Origin: Marinobacter salexigens
Lineage (GTDB): Bacteria > Pseudomonadota > Gammaproteobacteria > Pseudomonadales > Oleiphilaceae
DNA: 64,000 nucleotides
Direction of reading: 5' to 3'
Assembly (NCBI RefSeq): GCF_002806945.1
Contig: NZ_NIHC01000005.1
Span: 1 to 64,000 of the forward strand
A model generated the notes under the pieces. It saw only the letters and a program-made list of their open reading frames with translations, was not told the origin of the DNA and did no database searches. The translations under genes and the position numbers were made by a program. Shown here piece by piece: positions 45,923-56,463 of the stretch (the stretch's first letter is position 1; every line of letters begins with the position of its first letter).

Positions 45923-48574
45923 TCAGGCTTCAAGGCTCTTATGTACCACCTCGTAAAGATCGGCCGACAGTTCTGGTTTGTCCCGGATCTGCTCCAGAGC
46001 TGAACGCATCAGAGCACTGTAACCAGGAGCAAACTTCTTCCAGCGGGTTAGCGGCGTGACCAGTCGGGCTGCGATTTGCGGGTTACTATCATCCAGCCGG
46101 CACACTTGGTCGGCGAGAAACCCATAGCCCGACCCGTCAGGACTATGGAAGGCCGCCAGATTCTGGCCAGCGAAGACACCAATCACCGAGCGTATTTTGT
46201 TGGGATTTTTCCAATCAAAGGCGGGATGTTTGAGCAGCGATTGAATCTGCGGCAACTGGCCAGCGCGATCACTGGACGACTGCACCGAGAACCACAACTC
46301 AACAACCTGGGGATCGCTCTGGAACTGCTCATAGAAATCCTCAAGCGCTCTGCTTCGCTCCTCTGCGTAATCGGAGTTCACCAGCGCTTTCAAGGCTCCC
46401 ATGCGATCGGTCATATTGTCTGCATTTTGAAGCTGCAGAGTGGCAAGATCGCGACCGGCTTCGTCATTAATCATCAATAGCCAGGCCAGCGCGGTGTTCC
46501 TCAGGCTTCGGCGAGCAACGGATTCTGGCGTGAGGTCGTAGCTTCCCTCACTCGCGTTCCGGTGGTAGCAGTCAATTAAGTCATCCCGCAGGGATCCTGC
46601 CAGGTGACCCAGCACCCGCTCGCGCACACGGTGAATGGCAGCAACATCCGGGCTGTCCGCCAGCTCTATGAGATAAGCTTCAGAGGGCAACTGCAACATC
46701 TTGGCAACAAGCGCTTGGTCGAGCGCCACATCCCCAAGCAAGCTACGGTAAGCAGCAACCAGCTGCGGCTCTATTTCAGTATCCTCAGGCGCGCCGATCA
46801 GTGACTGGATAACATCAACAGCGAGACGCTGACCAGCATCCCAGCGGTTGAAGCCATCCGGGTCATGGCTCATCAAAAACACCAACTGCTCGCGGGTCCA
46901 GGGGTAAACCACCCGCGCCGGTGCTGAAAAGTGGCGCAGCAGCGAGGGCACCGGCTTCTGAGCCAGGCCGTGGAACTCGAACGTATGGCTTGCTTTGGTC
47001 AACTCAAGAATACACTCGGTTGGCGCGTTCGCTGCATCTTCGGTGCTTTCCAGCTTGAGGGGCAAAGCCTCTCCATCCGTGCCCAGCAGACCGAGAGCAA
47101 AGGGTATATGCTGCGGCTTCTTGCCCGTCTGGCCCGGAGTGTCCGGAATATCCTGTTGAACCGTCAAACGGTAGATTCCCAGTTCTGCATCGTAGGCGTC
47201 GGACACAGTCAGTACCGGTGTACCGGCCTGGTCGTACCACAAACGGAACTGTGTGAGATCCCGGCCAGACGCATCTTCCATCGCTTTAACAAAGTCGTCG
47301 GTGGTGACCGCCTGACCATCGTGGCGCTCGAAATACAGATCACTGCCTTTGCGGAAGAGTTCTGGCCCGAGCAAGGTGTGAATCATCCGCACCACTTCGG
47401 CACCCTTTTCATAGATGGTAAGGGTGTAGAAGTTGCTGATTTCCATATACGAAGCCGGGCGTACCGGGTGCGCCATGGGACCTGCATCCTCTGCGAACTG
47501 AGCGGTGCGCAGCAATGTAACGTCTTCAATGCGCTTCACCGTTGGTGAGCCCATATCCGCAGAAAAAGCAGAATCCCGGAACACCGTGAACCCTTCTTTC
47601 AGACTCAACTGAAACCAGTCCCGGCAGGTTACCCGGTTGCCAGACCAGTTGTGGAAGTACTCATGGGCAACAATGGATTCAATGCGCTGGAACGCGAGGT
47701 CGGTTGCGGTTTCCTGACTGGCCAAGACGCAGGACGAGTTGAAAATGTTCAGTCCCTTGTTTTCCATGGCCCCCATATTGAAGTCATCTACGGCGACAAT
47801 CATGAAAATATCGAGATCGTACTCTCGGCCATAAACCTCTTCATCCCAGCGCATGGAGCGCTTGAGAGAATCCAGCGCATGCTCACACTTAGCGGCATTA
47901 CGTGCCTCAACGTAGATACGCAAATCAATGTCCCGGCCGGAACAAGTGGTGAAGTTATCCTTTTTCTCAACCAGGTCACCCGCCACCAAGGCGAACAAAT
48001 AACTGGGCTTGGGGAAAGGGTCTTCCCAGGTTACAAAGTGGCGACCATTTTCCAGATCCCCGCGTTCAACGTCGTTACCGTTGGACAGCAACACCGGACA
48101 ACTGGCTTTGTCTGCCTCAATCCGAGTGCGATAGCGAGCCATAACATCCGGCCGATCCGGGAAATAGGTAATGCAGCGGAAGCCTTCGGCTTCACACTGA
48201 GTGCAGAACATGCCCGAAGATTTGTACAACCCCTCAAGACGGGTATTGTTCTGGGGCTCGATCCAGGTCACGACCGTCAGTTCGAACCGGGCTGGCACCT
48301 TGGCTATCACAAGCTGTGCGCCGGTCTCTTCGTAATCATCGCCTGCTGCCAGCTTTTTGCCATCCAGCACAACTTGCTCCAACTTGAGACTGTCGCCATC
48401 CAGCATCAGCGGCGCAGCCGCGCCCGTGGACTCCGGGTTACGGCGCACCGCAAGAGTGGCGTGTACTCTGGCGCCTTCCTCAAAGAGCTCGAAGCGAAGA
48501 TCAACGGTATCTACCAAGTAAGCAGGTGCTTTGTATTCGCTTAGACGGATGGTCTTTGGCTGACTTGTGCGCAT
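45923..48574 (-). CDS. pepN: Aminopeptidase N (M1 metallopeptidase)
   Basis: The 883-residue cytoplasmic zinc aminopeptidase removes N-terminal residues from peptides. GAMEN (268-272) is the substrate-anchoring motif. HEYFH (304-308) with Glu327 supplies the zinc ligands and catalytic Glu. A C-terminal helical domain (VIQSLIGAPEDTEIEPQLVA onward) is typical of the bacterial type. The length is close to E. coli PepN (870). GGAGA precedes the ATG. It ends the yeaC-DUF2797-pepN run. Confidence 0.97.
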   Translation of the reverse strand: MRTSQPKTIRLSEYKAPAYLVDTVDLRFELFEEGARVHATLAVRRNPESTGAAAPLMLDGDSLKLEQVVLDGKKLAAGDDYEETGAQLVIAKVPARFELTVVTWIEPQNNTRLEGLYKSSGMFCTQCEAEGFRCITYFPDRPDVMARYRTRIEADKASCPVLLSNGNDVERGDLENGRHFVTWEDPFPKPSYLFALVAGDLVEKKDNFTTCSGRDIDLRIYVEARNAAKCEHALDSLKRSMRWDEEVYGREYDLDIFMIVAVDDFNMGAMENKGLNIFNSSCVLASQETATDLAFQRIESIVAHEYFHNWSGNRVTCRDWFQLSLKEGFTVFRDSAFSADMGSPTVKRIEDVTLLRTAQFAEDAGPMAHPVRPASYMEISNFYTLTIYEKGAEVVRMIHTLLGPELFRKGSDLYFERHDGQAVTTDDFVKAMEDASGRDLTQFRLWYDQAGTPVLTVSDAYDAELGIYRLTVQQDIPDTPGQTGKKPQHIPFALGLLGTDGEALPLKLESTEDAANAPTECILELTKASHTFEFHGLAQKPVPSLLRHFSAPARVVYPWTREQLVFLMSHDPDGFNRWDAGQRLAVDVIQSLIGAPEDTEIEPQLVAAYRSLLGDVALDQALVAKMLQLPSEAYLIELADSPDVAAIHRVRERVLGHLAGSLRDDLIDCYHRNASEGSYDLTPESVARRSLRNTALAWLLMINDEAGRDLATLQLQNADNMTDRMGALKALVNSDYAEERSRALEDFYEQFQSDPQVVELWFSVQSSSDRAGQLPQIQSLLKHPAFDWKNPNKIRSVIGVFAGQNLAAFHSPDGSGYGFLADQVCRLDDSNPQIAARLVTPLTRWKKFAPGYSALMRSALEQIRDKPELSADLYEVVHKSLEA

Positions 48575-48657
48575 TAATTATCTCCAGATTTCCAAACCAT
48601 AGGACACCCCAAAAAGGTCATGCCAGGCTTTATAAGTGCGGGCGGACACGGGATGGT

Positions 48658-49497
48658 TTAAGTATCCATTACCCTGAAGCGGACTTCATAACCGGTAAAC
48701 TTACGAATATTGATCACGCCGGTGTCGAAGATCAGATACTGGCCCTTGATGCCCTCAAGAACCCCCTCCACTTCCGGTGTTTTATCCAGGTTATGGGTTT
48801 TGATTTTTTCGGGCCAGGTCTGCACGGGGTAACTCAGACCAAGTCCCCGCTCATCCACCTCACGAATAGCATCCACACCATGTTCTTGACGCAAAATGGC
48901 AATATCATCGGCAATCAATGCCAGTATTCGCTCGCGCTCGTGCTCAAGATCCAGCTCTGCAACATCGCCCCTGAGCATCGCGCGCCAGTTCGTGCGATCA
49001 GCAACATGTGCTTTACAGGCCACCTCAACAAGGCCTGAGAGATGGCGAGTGGCTACTCTCAGCATGGGTATCGCGTCCACAGCGCCTTGATCAATCCAGC
49101 GCGTTGGTACTTGAGAGCCACGGGTGATCCCGACCTTTAAGCCAGATGAGTTAGCCAGGTAAACCACATGCTCAATCATGCAATGCGTTTCACCCCACTC
49201 TGGCTCACGGCAGGTGCCAAGATGATAATGGCATTTTTCAGGACTCATAATGCAACTATCGCAAGCCGCCAGCTTGCGGAAACAGGGGTAGCAATAACCC
49301 TGATTAAAGCTCTTTTTGATTGTTCGGTCGCAATGAATGCATCGGATCACGCCCTCAAAATCAAAGCGCAGAGGTTTGCCAATGAGCTCGTTCAACGCTA
49401 CTCGAGCATCACCCACAGCCAAAACATAGGACACAGGATCGCTAGCCTCTGTGGGCATTTTCCGGAGTCGCCCGGTTACATCCACAATATCGCTCAA
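48658..49497 (-). CDS. DUF2797 family protein (zinc-site-like)
   Basis: A 279-residue protein of the DUF2797 family, whose function is unknown. CIHCDRTIKKSFNQGYCYPC, ACDSCIMSPEKCHYHLGTC and CMIEHVVY give a cluster of Cys and His compatible with structural zinc. VGITRGSQVPTRWIDQGA is the strongest family motif and resembles a GIY-YIG-like turn. It starts with TTG at 49497, overlapping the yeaC stop as TTGA, with GAGG just upstream, so it is translated after yeaC by coupling. Confidence 0.85.
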   Translation of the reverse strand: MSDIVDVTGRLRKMPTEASDPVSYVLAVGDARVALNELIGKPLRFDFEGVIRCIHCDRTIKKSFNQGYCYPCFRKLAACDSCIMSPEKCHYHLGTCREPEWGETHCMIEHVVYLANSSGLKVGITRGSQVPTRWIDQGAVDAIPMLRVATRHLSGLVEVACKAHVADRTNWRAMLRGDVAELDLEHERERILALIADDIAILRQEHGVDAIREVDERGLGLSYPVQTWPEKIKTHNLDKTPEVEGVLEGIKGQYLIFDTGVINIRKFTGYEVRFRVMDT

Positions 49498-49787
49498 GAT
49501 TTGACCTCAACAAACTGTTCAGGATCGATGTTGTTACCACCTGACTGAGTGCGTTGCACACTGGGATCACAGGCGGTGCCCGCCTTGCTGCCACGATCAA
49601 GATATCCAACGCGCTCTTGCTCGGGAATGTTGTGCAGGTTTTCGTAATAGATAACGGCCTCCAGGCTTATTTCCCGCTGCTGGGGCGTGAGCTTCCGACC
49701 GTCTGGCCACTTGCCCAGCTCAATTGACCGCTTCAGGCTTTGATAAACGTTCGGGTCCAGCCGCTCGATAAGTTCTTCGTAAGTCAT
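49494..49787 (-). CDS. yeaC: YeaC family protein (DUF1315)
   Basis: A 97-residue soluble protein opening MTYEELIERLDPNVYQSLKR and containing ELGKWPDGRKLTPQQREISL, the hallmark of DUF1315/YeaC. The function is unknown. Its upstream region holds the Fur box and sRNA promoter on the other strand, about 60 bases from its start, so iron control could also reach it. Confidence 0.9.
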   Translation of the reverse strand: MTYEELIERLDPNVYQSLKRSIELGKWPDGRKLTPQQREISLEAVIYYENLHNIPEQERVGYLDRGSKAGTACDPSVQRTQSGGNNIDPEQFVEVKS

Positions 49788-49832
49788 CCGGTTCTCCTGA
49801 AAAAACCTTCATGAAAAAGTAGAGGAATCGTT

Positions 49833-49862
49833 TGACAGACTCAAACGGTAATGATTATCATT
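49833..49862 (+). promoter_or_regulatory. Strong sigma70 promoter of candidate sRNA
   Basis: A perfect -35 TTGACA (49833-49838) is separated by 18 bases from TATCAT (49857-49862), which matches the -10 consensus at five of six positions. Transcription would start near 49869. No coding gene lies downstream on this strand before a terminator. Confidence 0.8.
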
Positions 49863-49866
49863 GCCT
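49848..49866. promoter_or_regulatory. Fur box overlapping the -10 element
   Basis: The 19 bases GGTAATGATTATCATTGCC match the classical Fur consensus at 15 of 19 positions, with the core AATGAT-ATCATT intact. The box covers the -10 hexamer, the textbook position for repression by iron-loaded Fur. Confidence 0.75.
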
Positions 49867-49868
49867 TG

Positions 49869-49956
49869 CCGAATGAGGACGAACTTTCGTATCATTTGGT
49901 CTCTCTCATCAGGAGCAATTCGCTTCTTTTACACCCCACCTCTGGTGGGGTTTTTT
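49869..49956 (+). ncRNA. Candidate Fur-repressed small RNA (RyhB/PrrF-like logic)
   Basis: Between the Fur-controlled promoter and an intrinsic terminator lies a stretch of about 88 bases without a credible reading frame. It contains the pyrimidine-rich, antisense-like segment TCTCTCTCATCAGGAGC and a U-rich stretch just before the terminator, as in Hfq-dependent sRNAs. The organisation is that of RyhB and PrrF, made when iron is scarce, but I see no convincing sequence match to either. The 3' tail overlaps the stop codon of the converging rhomboid gene. Confidence 0.6.
49934..49956 (+). terminator. Intrinsic terminator of the candidate sRNA
   Basis: CCCCACC, a TCT loop and GGTGGGG form a perfect 7-bp stem followed by T6 on the plus strand only. 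It therefore ends a plus-strand transcript, although both neighbouring genes are on the minus strand. Confidence 0.88.
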
Positions 49957-50818
49957 ATGCCTTCCCTTTATGGCGGGCCGGCAAAATGGCTGCTAGCGCC
50001 AGGCCTGCAACAAATCCACCCAAATGCGCTTCGTTTGCCATACGCCCCAGCCCCAGCATTTCTGGCAAGGGAGTAAAACCAATTACCATCCACACAACGG
50101 CAAAGGTTACCAGCGCAGGTGGGAACTGGAACCTTGGTTTCACTCTCTGGCTCAGCCAGCAATAACCCAGAATGCCATACACGACCCCGGAAAGGCCGCC
50201 AAAAAACGGCCCGGACACTACATATTGAAGCCCGTTGGACACAAGGCTGGTGACAACAAAAAGCAACACCAGCCGGCCACGACCATCAAACCATTCGATC
50301 TGGCTGCCCAGGAACCACAGCATCACGGAATTAAAAATAATGTGGGTCCAGCTGAAGTGCAGAAAATCGGGGGTGAACAGCCGCCAGACCTGACCACTGG
50401 CCAGCGTTGCAGAAAGCGCGTCAAGGCGTTCAGTCAGAGTACCCCAGTCGTGATCCCGGGGATCAATGATCAACAGGTTGACAGTGAACTGGTTGCTGCC
50501 CAGGCCGGTGAACCATGCCATCAACACACCCACCACGATGATGCCCAGCACCAATGGAGCATGACGTGGAGATGGTTGCCAGCGCCCCGCCACAAACACA
50601 GGTGAGCGATTTTGATGCTCAACGGCCTGACGGATTTCGGGCTCGGCGAGGAATCGGTCCAAAGCCTCCAGAACCGGCTCGGCATGTTCCGGATGCTCCA
50701 ACCACAACACCTGAAAATTACCCTCAGCGGTGATTCTATGGGGGACGCCCCGGCTTCTTAGCCATTGGCTGAACCCGCCAAGATCAACACTGGTATCCAA
50801 CTGCTTTACTCGGTACAC
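49955..50818 (-). CDS. glpG: Rhomboid family intramembrane serine protease
   Basis: A 287-residue GlpG-type rhomboid. A cytoplasmic N-terminal domain (residues 1-85) precedes six helices. GGLSGVVYGILGY holds the catalytic Ser in GxSG, NEAHLGGFVAGL holds the catalytic His, and HIIFNSVMLWFLG carries the conserved Asn. These proteases cut membrane proteins within the bilayer. The start is GTG behind AAGG. It follows the phosphoesterase gene after 50 bases. Its natural substrate is unknown. Confidence 0.9.
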   Translation of the reverse strand: MYRVKQLDTSVDLGGFSQWLRSRGVPHRITAEGNFQVLWLEHPEHAEPVLEALDRFLAEPEIRQAVEHQNRSPVFVAGRWQPSPRHAPLVLGIIVVGVLMAWFTGLGSNQFTVNLLIIDPRDHDWGTLTERLDALSATLASGQVWRLFTPDFLHFSWTHIIFNSVMLWFLGSQIEWFDGRGRLVLLFVVTSLVSNGLQYVVSGPFFGGLSGVVYGILGYCWLSQRVKPRFQFPPALVTFAVVWMVIGFTPLPEMLGLGRMANEAHLGGFVAGLALAAILPARHKGKA

Positions 50819-50868
50819 AATTTACCTTGCCTCGCAGGATCTACAGACCGACAAGCCGCACAACCACA

Positions 50869-51888
50869 TTAACGGGCGACGCTGTCTTCACTGGTGGGGT
50901 AGTCCGGGGAATCCTGGTGATCCCGAGCCACATTCACCCAGACAAACTTGTCCGGTGAAAGCACTCGCTCACCATCCATACGGTACGCCACCAACCTGCC
51001 GTACTTCACGGCGCTATAATCTATACAAGCTACGTTAGGTTTCAATGGAGCAGGTTCGCTGTCCATCCAGTAATGACCAACGAACACTGGCGGCGCATCC
51101 AGTGGGTAGGTAATTAGCTGCTTACGCTCGTCCTCGGTCAAAACCCGGCTGGCCACCTCCGGAGGCAAAGGGTCGGGCTGGAACACTACGTCAGCATAGG
51201 TGCGTGGGTTATCTGCCCAGAACTTTGTCCGGAAAAACTCCCGAACATAACCGTCCCGCCCGGTTATTTTGAGACCGTGAGGAAGCCGCAAATCTGTGCC
51301 TCGCAAAAGGGTATCCATAACCTGCCCGGCAAACGACTCGATTGCAGCAGAGGCGTGAAGGAAATCCTCATCAATGCAGGCGCCTCCCTGCAACTGTTTG
51401 AACTTCTGTATGAGCTCATCATCCCAGCAAGCATGCACTGCCCGAAAATCGTCTTCCTCAATAAACAAAGGAATAGTGTAAAACCACTCGAGAAAGTCAT
51501 TCCATTCGTAAGGATGAGCTTCAAACTGATCCAGAGTCTCCCGGATCAGCCGGTCGTGGCGCGGGTTGTGCTCGCGCAGCCATGTCTTGCCACTACCGGC
51601 TCGCGCACGGGTACAGTAGCCCAGAGCGTTGTACTCATGGTTCCCCATCACAATACGCGCCGAACCGCGCTCAACCATGTTCCTCACCAGGTGCAAGGCT
51701 TCACGAATTCTGGGGCCACGGTCAATAATATCGCCAATGAATACAGCCTGCCGCCGCCGGTGCTGGTAAACACCGTTCACCTTGCTATACCCCATCTGCT
51801 CTAACAGCATGGCAAGCGTATTCGCGCAACCGTGAATATCGCCGATGATGTCGTAACCACGACTTGCAGTATGATTCTTTCCAGCCAT
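50869..51888 (-). CDS. Metallophosphoesterase, calcineurin type
   Basis: This 339-residue cytoplasmic protein has the motifs GDIHG, GDIIDRGP and GNHE that bind two metals, followed by an extended C-terminal part that replaces the usual His motif with VFVGHYW. It resembles bacterial serine/threonine phosphatases and diadenosine-polyphosphate hydrolases of the PrpE/ApaH kind without being a close match to either. The ATG at 51888 lies 2 bases after the nadK stop, so the two are one operon. Confidence 0.85.
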   Translation of the reverse strand: MAGKNHTASRGYDIIGDIHGCANTLAMLLEQMGYSKVNGVYQHRRRQAVFIGDIIDRGPRIREALHLVRNMVERGSARIVMGNHEYNALGYCTRARAGSGKTWLREHNPRHDRLIRETLDQFEAHPYEWNDFLEWFYTIPLFIEEDDFRAVHACWDDELIQKFKQLQGGACIDEDFLHASAAIESFAGQVMDTLLRGTDLRLPHGLKITGRDGYVREFFRTKFWADNPRTYADVVFQPDPLPPEVASRVLTEDERKQLITYPLDAPPVFVGHYWMDSEPAPLKPNVACIDYSAVKYGRLVAYRMDGERVLSPDKFVWVNVARDHQDSPDYPTSEDSVAR

Positions 51889-51890
51889 GA

Positions 51891-52775
51891 TCAACTCGCT
51901 GCTATTTCACTTGCCCAGCCCAGCTTGTCGCGGCAGGTGGCATAGAAATTATGGTCTGTAGGGTGAATCAGCCGCACTTTGAAAGGCTTTTTGGCAATAC
52001 GGATAATGTCACCTGGCGCGCAGGCAATATTCATCTGGCCATCAAAGCTGATTTGCGGATAGGTTTCATTGGTTTCTCCAATAACCAGTTTTATCTCACT
52101 CTTACCATCCACCACAATCGGGCGGCTACTCAGGGTGTGCGGGAACATGGGCACCAATGCAATCGCATCCAGCTTAGGGTGCATAATCGGCCCTCCGGCT
52201 GAAAGCGAATAGGCCGTAGAACCTGTAGGAGTGGCCACGATCAGGCCATCTGATCGCTGGCTGTAGACAAAGTGACCATCGATATACAAATCAAAGCCGA
52301 TCATCCGGGTGGATTTACCCGGGTGCAGCACCACATCATTCAAAGCTGTACCAAAACCCAGCGGCTGCCCGTTGCGTTCAACGTTGCCGTCAAGAAGAAA
52401 CCGGGTCTCTTCAATGTACTCTCCTGCAAGCACCTTACCGAGACGTTCTTCAAGGTCTGCAGGTGAGATATCTGTAAGAAAACCCAACCTCCCCCGGTTC
52501 ACACCCAGTAGTGGAATCTTGGATTTGGCCAATTCCCGGGCTGCGCCCAGCAGGCTTCCGTCACCCCCCACCACAATAACCAGATCGCATATTTCGCCCA
52601 GCAGTTTTCTGCTGGCGACCTGCAAGCCGTGCCCAGGCAGCATGCTGGCTGTGTCTTCCTCAAGAATTACGTGGTAGTGGTTGGCGATCAGGTATTGTTT
52701 CAGTTGGCGCAGTGATTCAACCACTTTAACACTGCCCATTCGACCTATAACGCCTATGTTTCTGAATTGCTCCAT
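51891..52775 (-). CDS. nadK: NAD kinase
   Basis: A 294-residue kinase that makes NADP from NAD. VVVGGDGSLLGAAR is the GGDG motif and is followed by GVNRGRLGFLTD, TPTGSTAYSLSAGGPI and the conserved HTLSSRPIVV. The length is close to E. coli NadK (292). AGGAAG precedes the ATG. It heads the nadK-phosphoesterase-rhomboid group. Confidence 0.97.
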   Translation of the reverse strand: MEQFRNIGVIGRMGSVKVVESLRQLKQYLIANHYHVILEEDTASMLPGHGLQVASRKLLGEICDLVIVVGGDGSLLGAARELAKSKIPLLGVNRGRLGFLTDISPADLEERLGKVLAGEYIEETRFLLDGNVERNGQPLGFGTALNDVVLHPGKSTRMIGFDLYIDGHFVYSQRSDGLIVATPTGSTAYSLSAGGPIMHPKLDAIALVPMFPHTLSSRPIVVDGKSEIKLVIGETNETYPQISFDGQMNIACAPGDIIRIAKKPFKVRLIHPTDHNFYATCRDKLGWASEIAAS

Positions 52776-52880
52776 GAAGCTTCCTGTGGTGTCGCCTTTA
52801 TCAATCTGACCTACAGTCTAACCAAAGTTACTCCGATACTGAAAAAAGTTCTGAGATGACTTGGTTGTGGCTCCTTGCTT

Positions 52881-54125
52881 TCACGGTTGATGGTTCTCAC
52901 AACGGTCGTCGAAACCAGGACGGAACTCACCAGGCTGACTAACCCGCATCAGCGGTTCGCCACAAAGGGCATCATTATCTGAGCGATGTTGGCAAACCGG
53001 GTTCTCATAATGCTCAAGCCATTGAAGGTATGCAGGTTCATTCAAACCGCAAAGTTCCGCTGCATAGGCCGTTGGGTTGCGAAAGTAGGTCTCAATTTTG
53101 TCGTAAGGAAGGGTTAAGTGACCGACCCCCGCGTGATAGACAACCAGGAATGCAGATCCATCCTGCAGGTGGCCCATAACGGTATTTTCCGGAGGTTTCC
53201 GGTGCCGAAGCTCGTGCACCTCCTGCTCGAGGGCAACAAGCTTTTCATCCCGATGCTCCAATTTGCGCTGCTTGCGCTCCAACTGTTCCCTCAGCAAAAC
53301 AAGCTCTGCAGTGGCGTTGACATCATCCCGGTCGTTTCCAACACTGCCAGAAGCCACTTGTTCCTGCATGCTGAGGTACTGCTGGTTTCGTTCTGCCAAG
53401 CGCTGCCTAAGCTGTTCGTTGCCAAGGCGCTGACGCTCATACTTTTGTTCGAGATCAGCGATCTCGTTACCCAGCGCCTTGATCTCGAGCCGATGCTCTC
53501 GCTGCACCTCTGAAAGCATGTCCCGGTGCACGCTCTGCAGGGTCTTGATGCGCAAGCGCTGTTCGCGGATCAATTGCGCCAGCCGCGTTCGATCAGCACC
53601 GATACGGGATTCGTCATCCAAAGCCGAATCCTGCTCTCCAGCACGCAGTACAGGGATATGCTCTTCATCAGGGGGAATATGGCGAAATTTCAGTGTATTG
53701 GCGCTGACTGTTTTGCGGATAAGCTGGAAGTGATTGTTGCCCGGAGTCATATCCGGGTCCCACAACTCAGATGCGTACTGAGGATCCGGACATTGACTGC
53801 GACAGACTAGACGAATAGCGCCACTGCCCATATCCGGGCCCTTTGCGCCCATGCGAGCAAGTGCTTCGATGGGCACATTCCAGCTGCTGTCAGCTCGGCC
53901 CTCTTCATCAAACCAGATGCGAAAAAACACAAGCGCATGCACGAGAAGGTCGCTGCTCAGCTCAACCAGAACCGCTTTCACATCCGTTTCAGCCAGATCC
54001 GATAGCCCGACATAACCATCGAGGAAAGCCCCGAACTCGCTGGCTCGCATCTGCCGGGCCACCTCGTTGCCTTCAACAAAGAACACCGCCGAATAATCGT
54101 CCGTTGCCTGGCGGGCAGATACCAT
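52881..54125 (-). CDS. Coiled-coil protein of unknown function near nadK
   Basis: The 414-residue soluble protein has three parts: an N-terminal globular region (1-165) rich in aromatics, a long heptad-pattern coiled coil (about 185-310, e.g. EIADLEQKYERQRLGNEQLR), and a C-terminal region with HLTLPYDKIETYFRNPTAYA and Cys residues at CQHRSDNDALC and DDRCENH that could bind a metal. I cannot name a family. It precedes nadK on the same strand by 105 bases. A homologue beside nadK in pseudomonads is my recollection, not checked. A terminator just upstream isolates it from fadH. Confidence 0.7.
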   Translation of the reverse strand: MVSARQATDDYSAVFFVEGNEVARQMRASEFGAFLDGYVGLSDLAETDVKAVLVELSSDLLVHALVFFRIWFDEEGRADSSWNVPIEALARMGAKGPDMGSGAIRLVCRSQCPDPQYASELWDPDMTPGNNHFQLIRKTVSANTLKFRHIPPDEEHIPVLRAGEQDSALDDESRIGADRTRLAQLIREQRLRIKTLQSVHRDMLSEVQREHRLEIKALGNEIADLEQKYERQRLGNEQLRQRLAERNQQYLSMQEQVASGSVGNDRDDVNATAELVLLREQLERKQRKLEHRDEKLVALEQEVHELRHRKPPENTVMGHLQDGSAFLVVYHAGVGHLTLPYDKIETYFRNPTAYAAELCGLNEPAYLQWLEHYENPVCQHRSDNDALCGEPLMRVSQPGEFRPGFDDRCENHQP

Positions 54126-54142
54126 TACAGACTCTCCAATAT

Positions 54143-54189
54143 CAAAAAACTCTCTGAAAGACTAAAAGCTTATAGTCTAGTCAGAGAGT
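54143..54189 (-). terminator. Intrinsic terminator of fadH
   Basis: On the minus strand ACTCTCTGA ... TCAGAGAGT (9 bp) with a nested AGACTA/TAGTCT (6 bp) forms a long stem with one small internal loop, followed by T6. It lies 59 bases past the fadH stop and 18 bases before the next start. Confidence 0.85.
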
Positions 54190-54247
54190 CTCCGATGCAC
54201 AGGTTAAAACTGCAACGTTTTGTGATCAGCCTGAGATCAGGTCGGCA

Positions 54248-56425
<2,178 letters not shown>

Positions 56426-56463
56426 TTATATTATCCTCAGATGACAACTGGTGGCGGTTGAAC

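Noticed and set aside
47651..48544. Long open frame of 297 codons antisense to pepN
   Set aside because: It lies entirely opposite an unmistakable aminopeptidase N, has no known domain, and its composition is what the antisense of a GC-rich gene gives.
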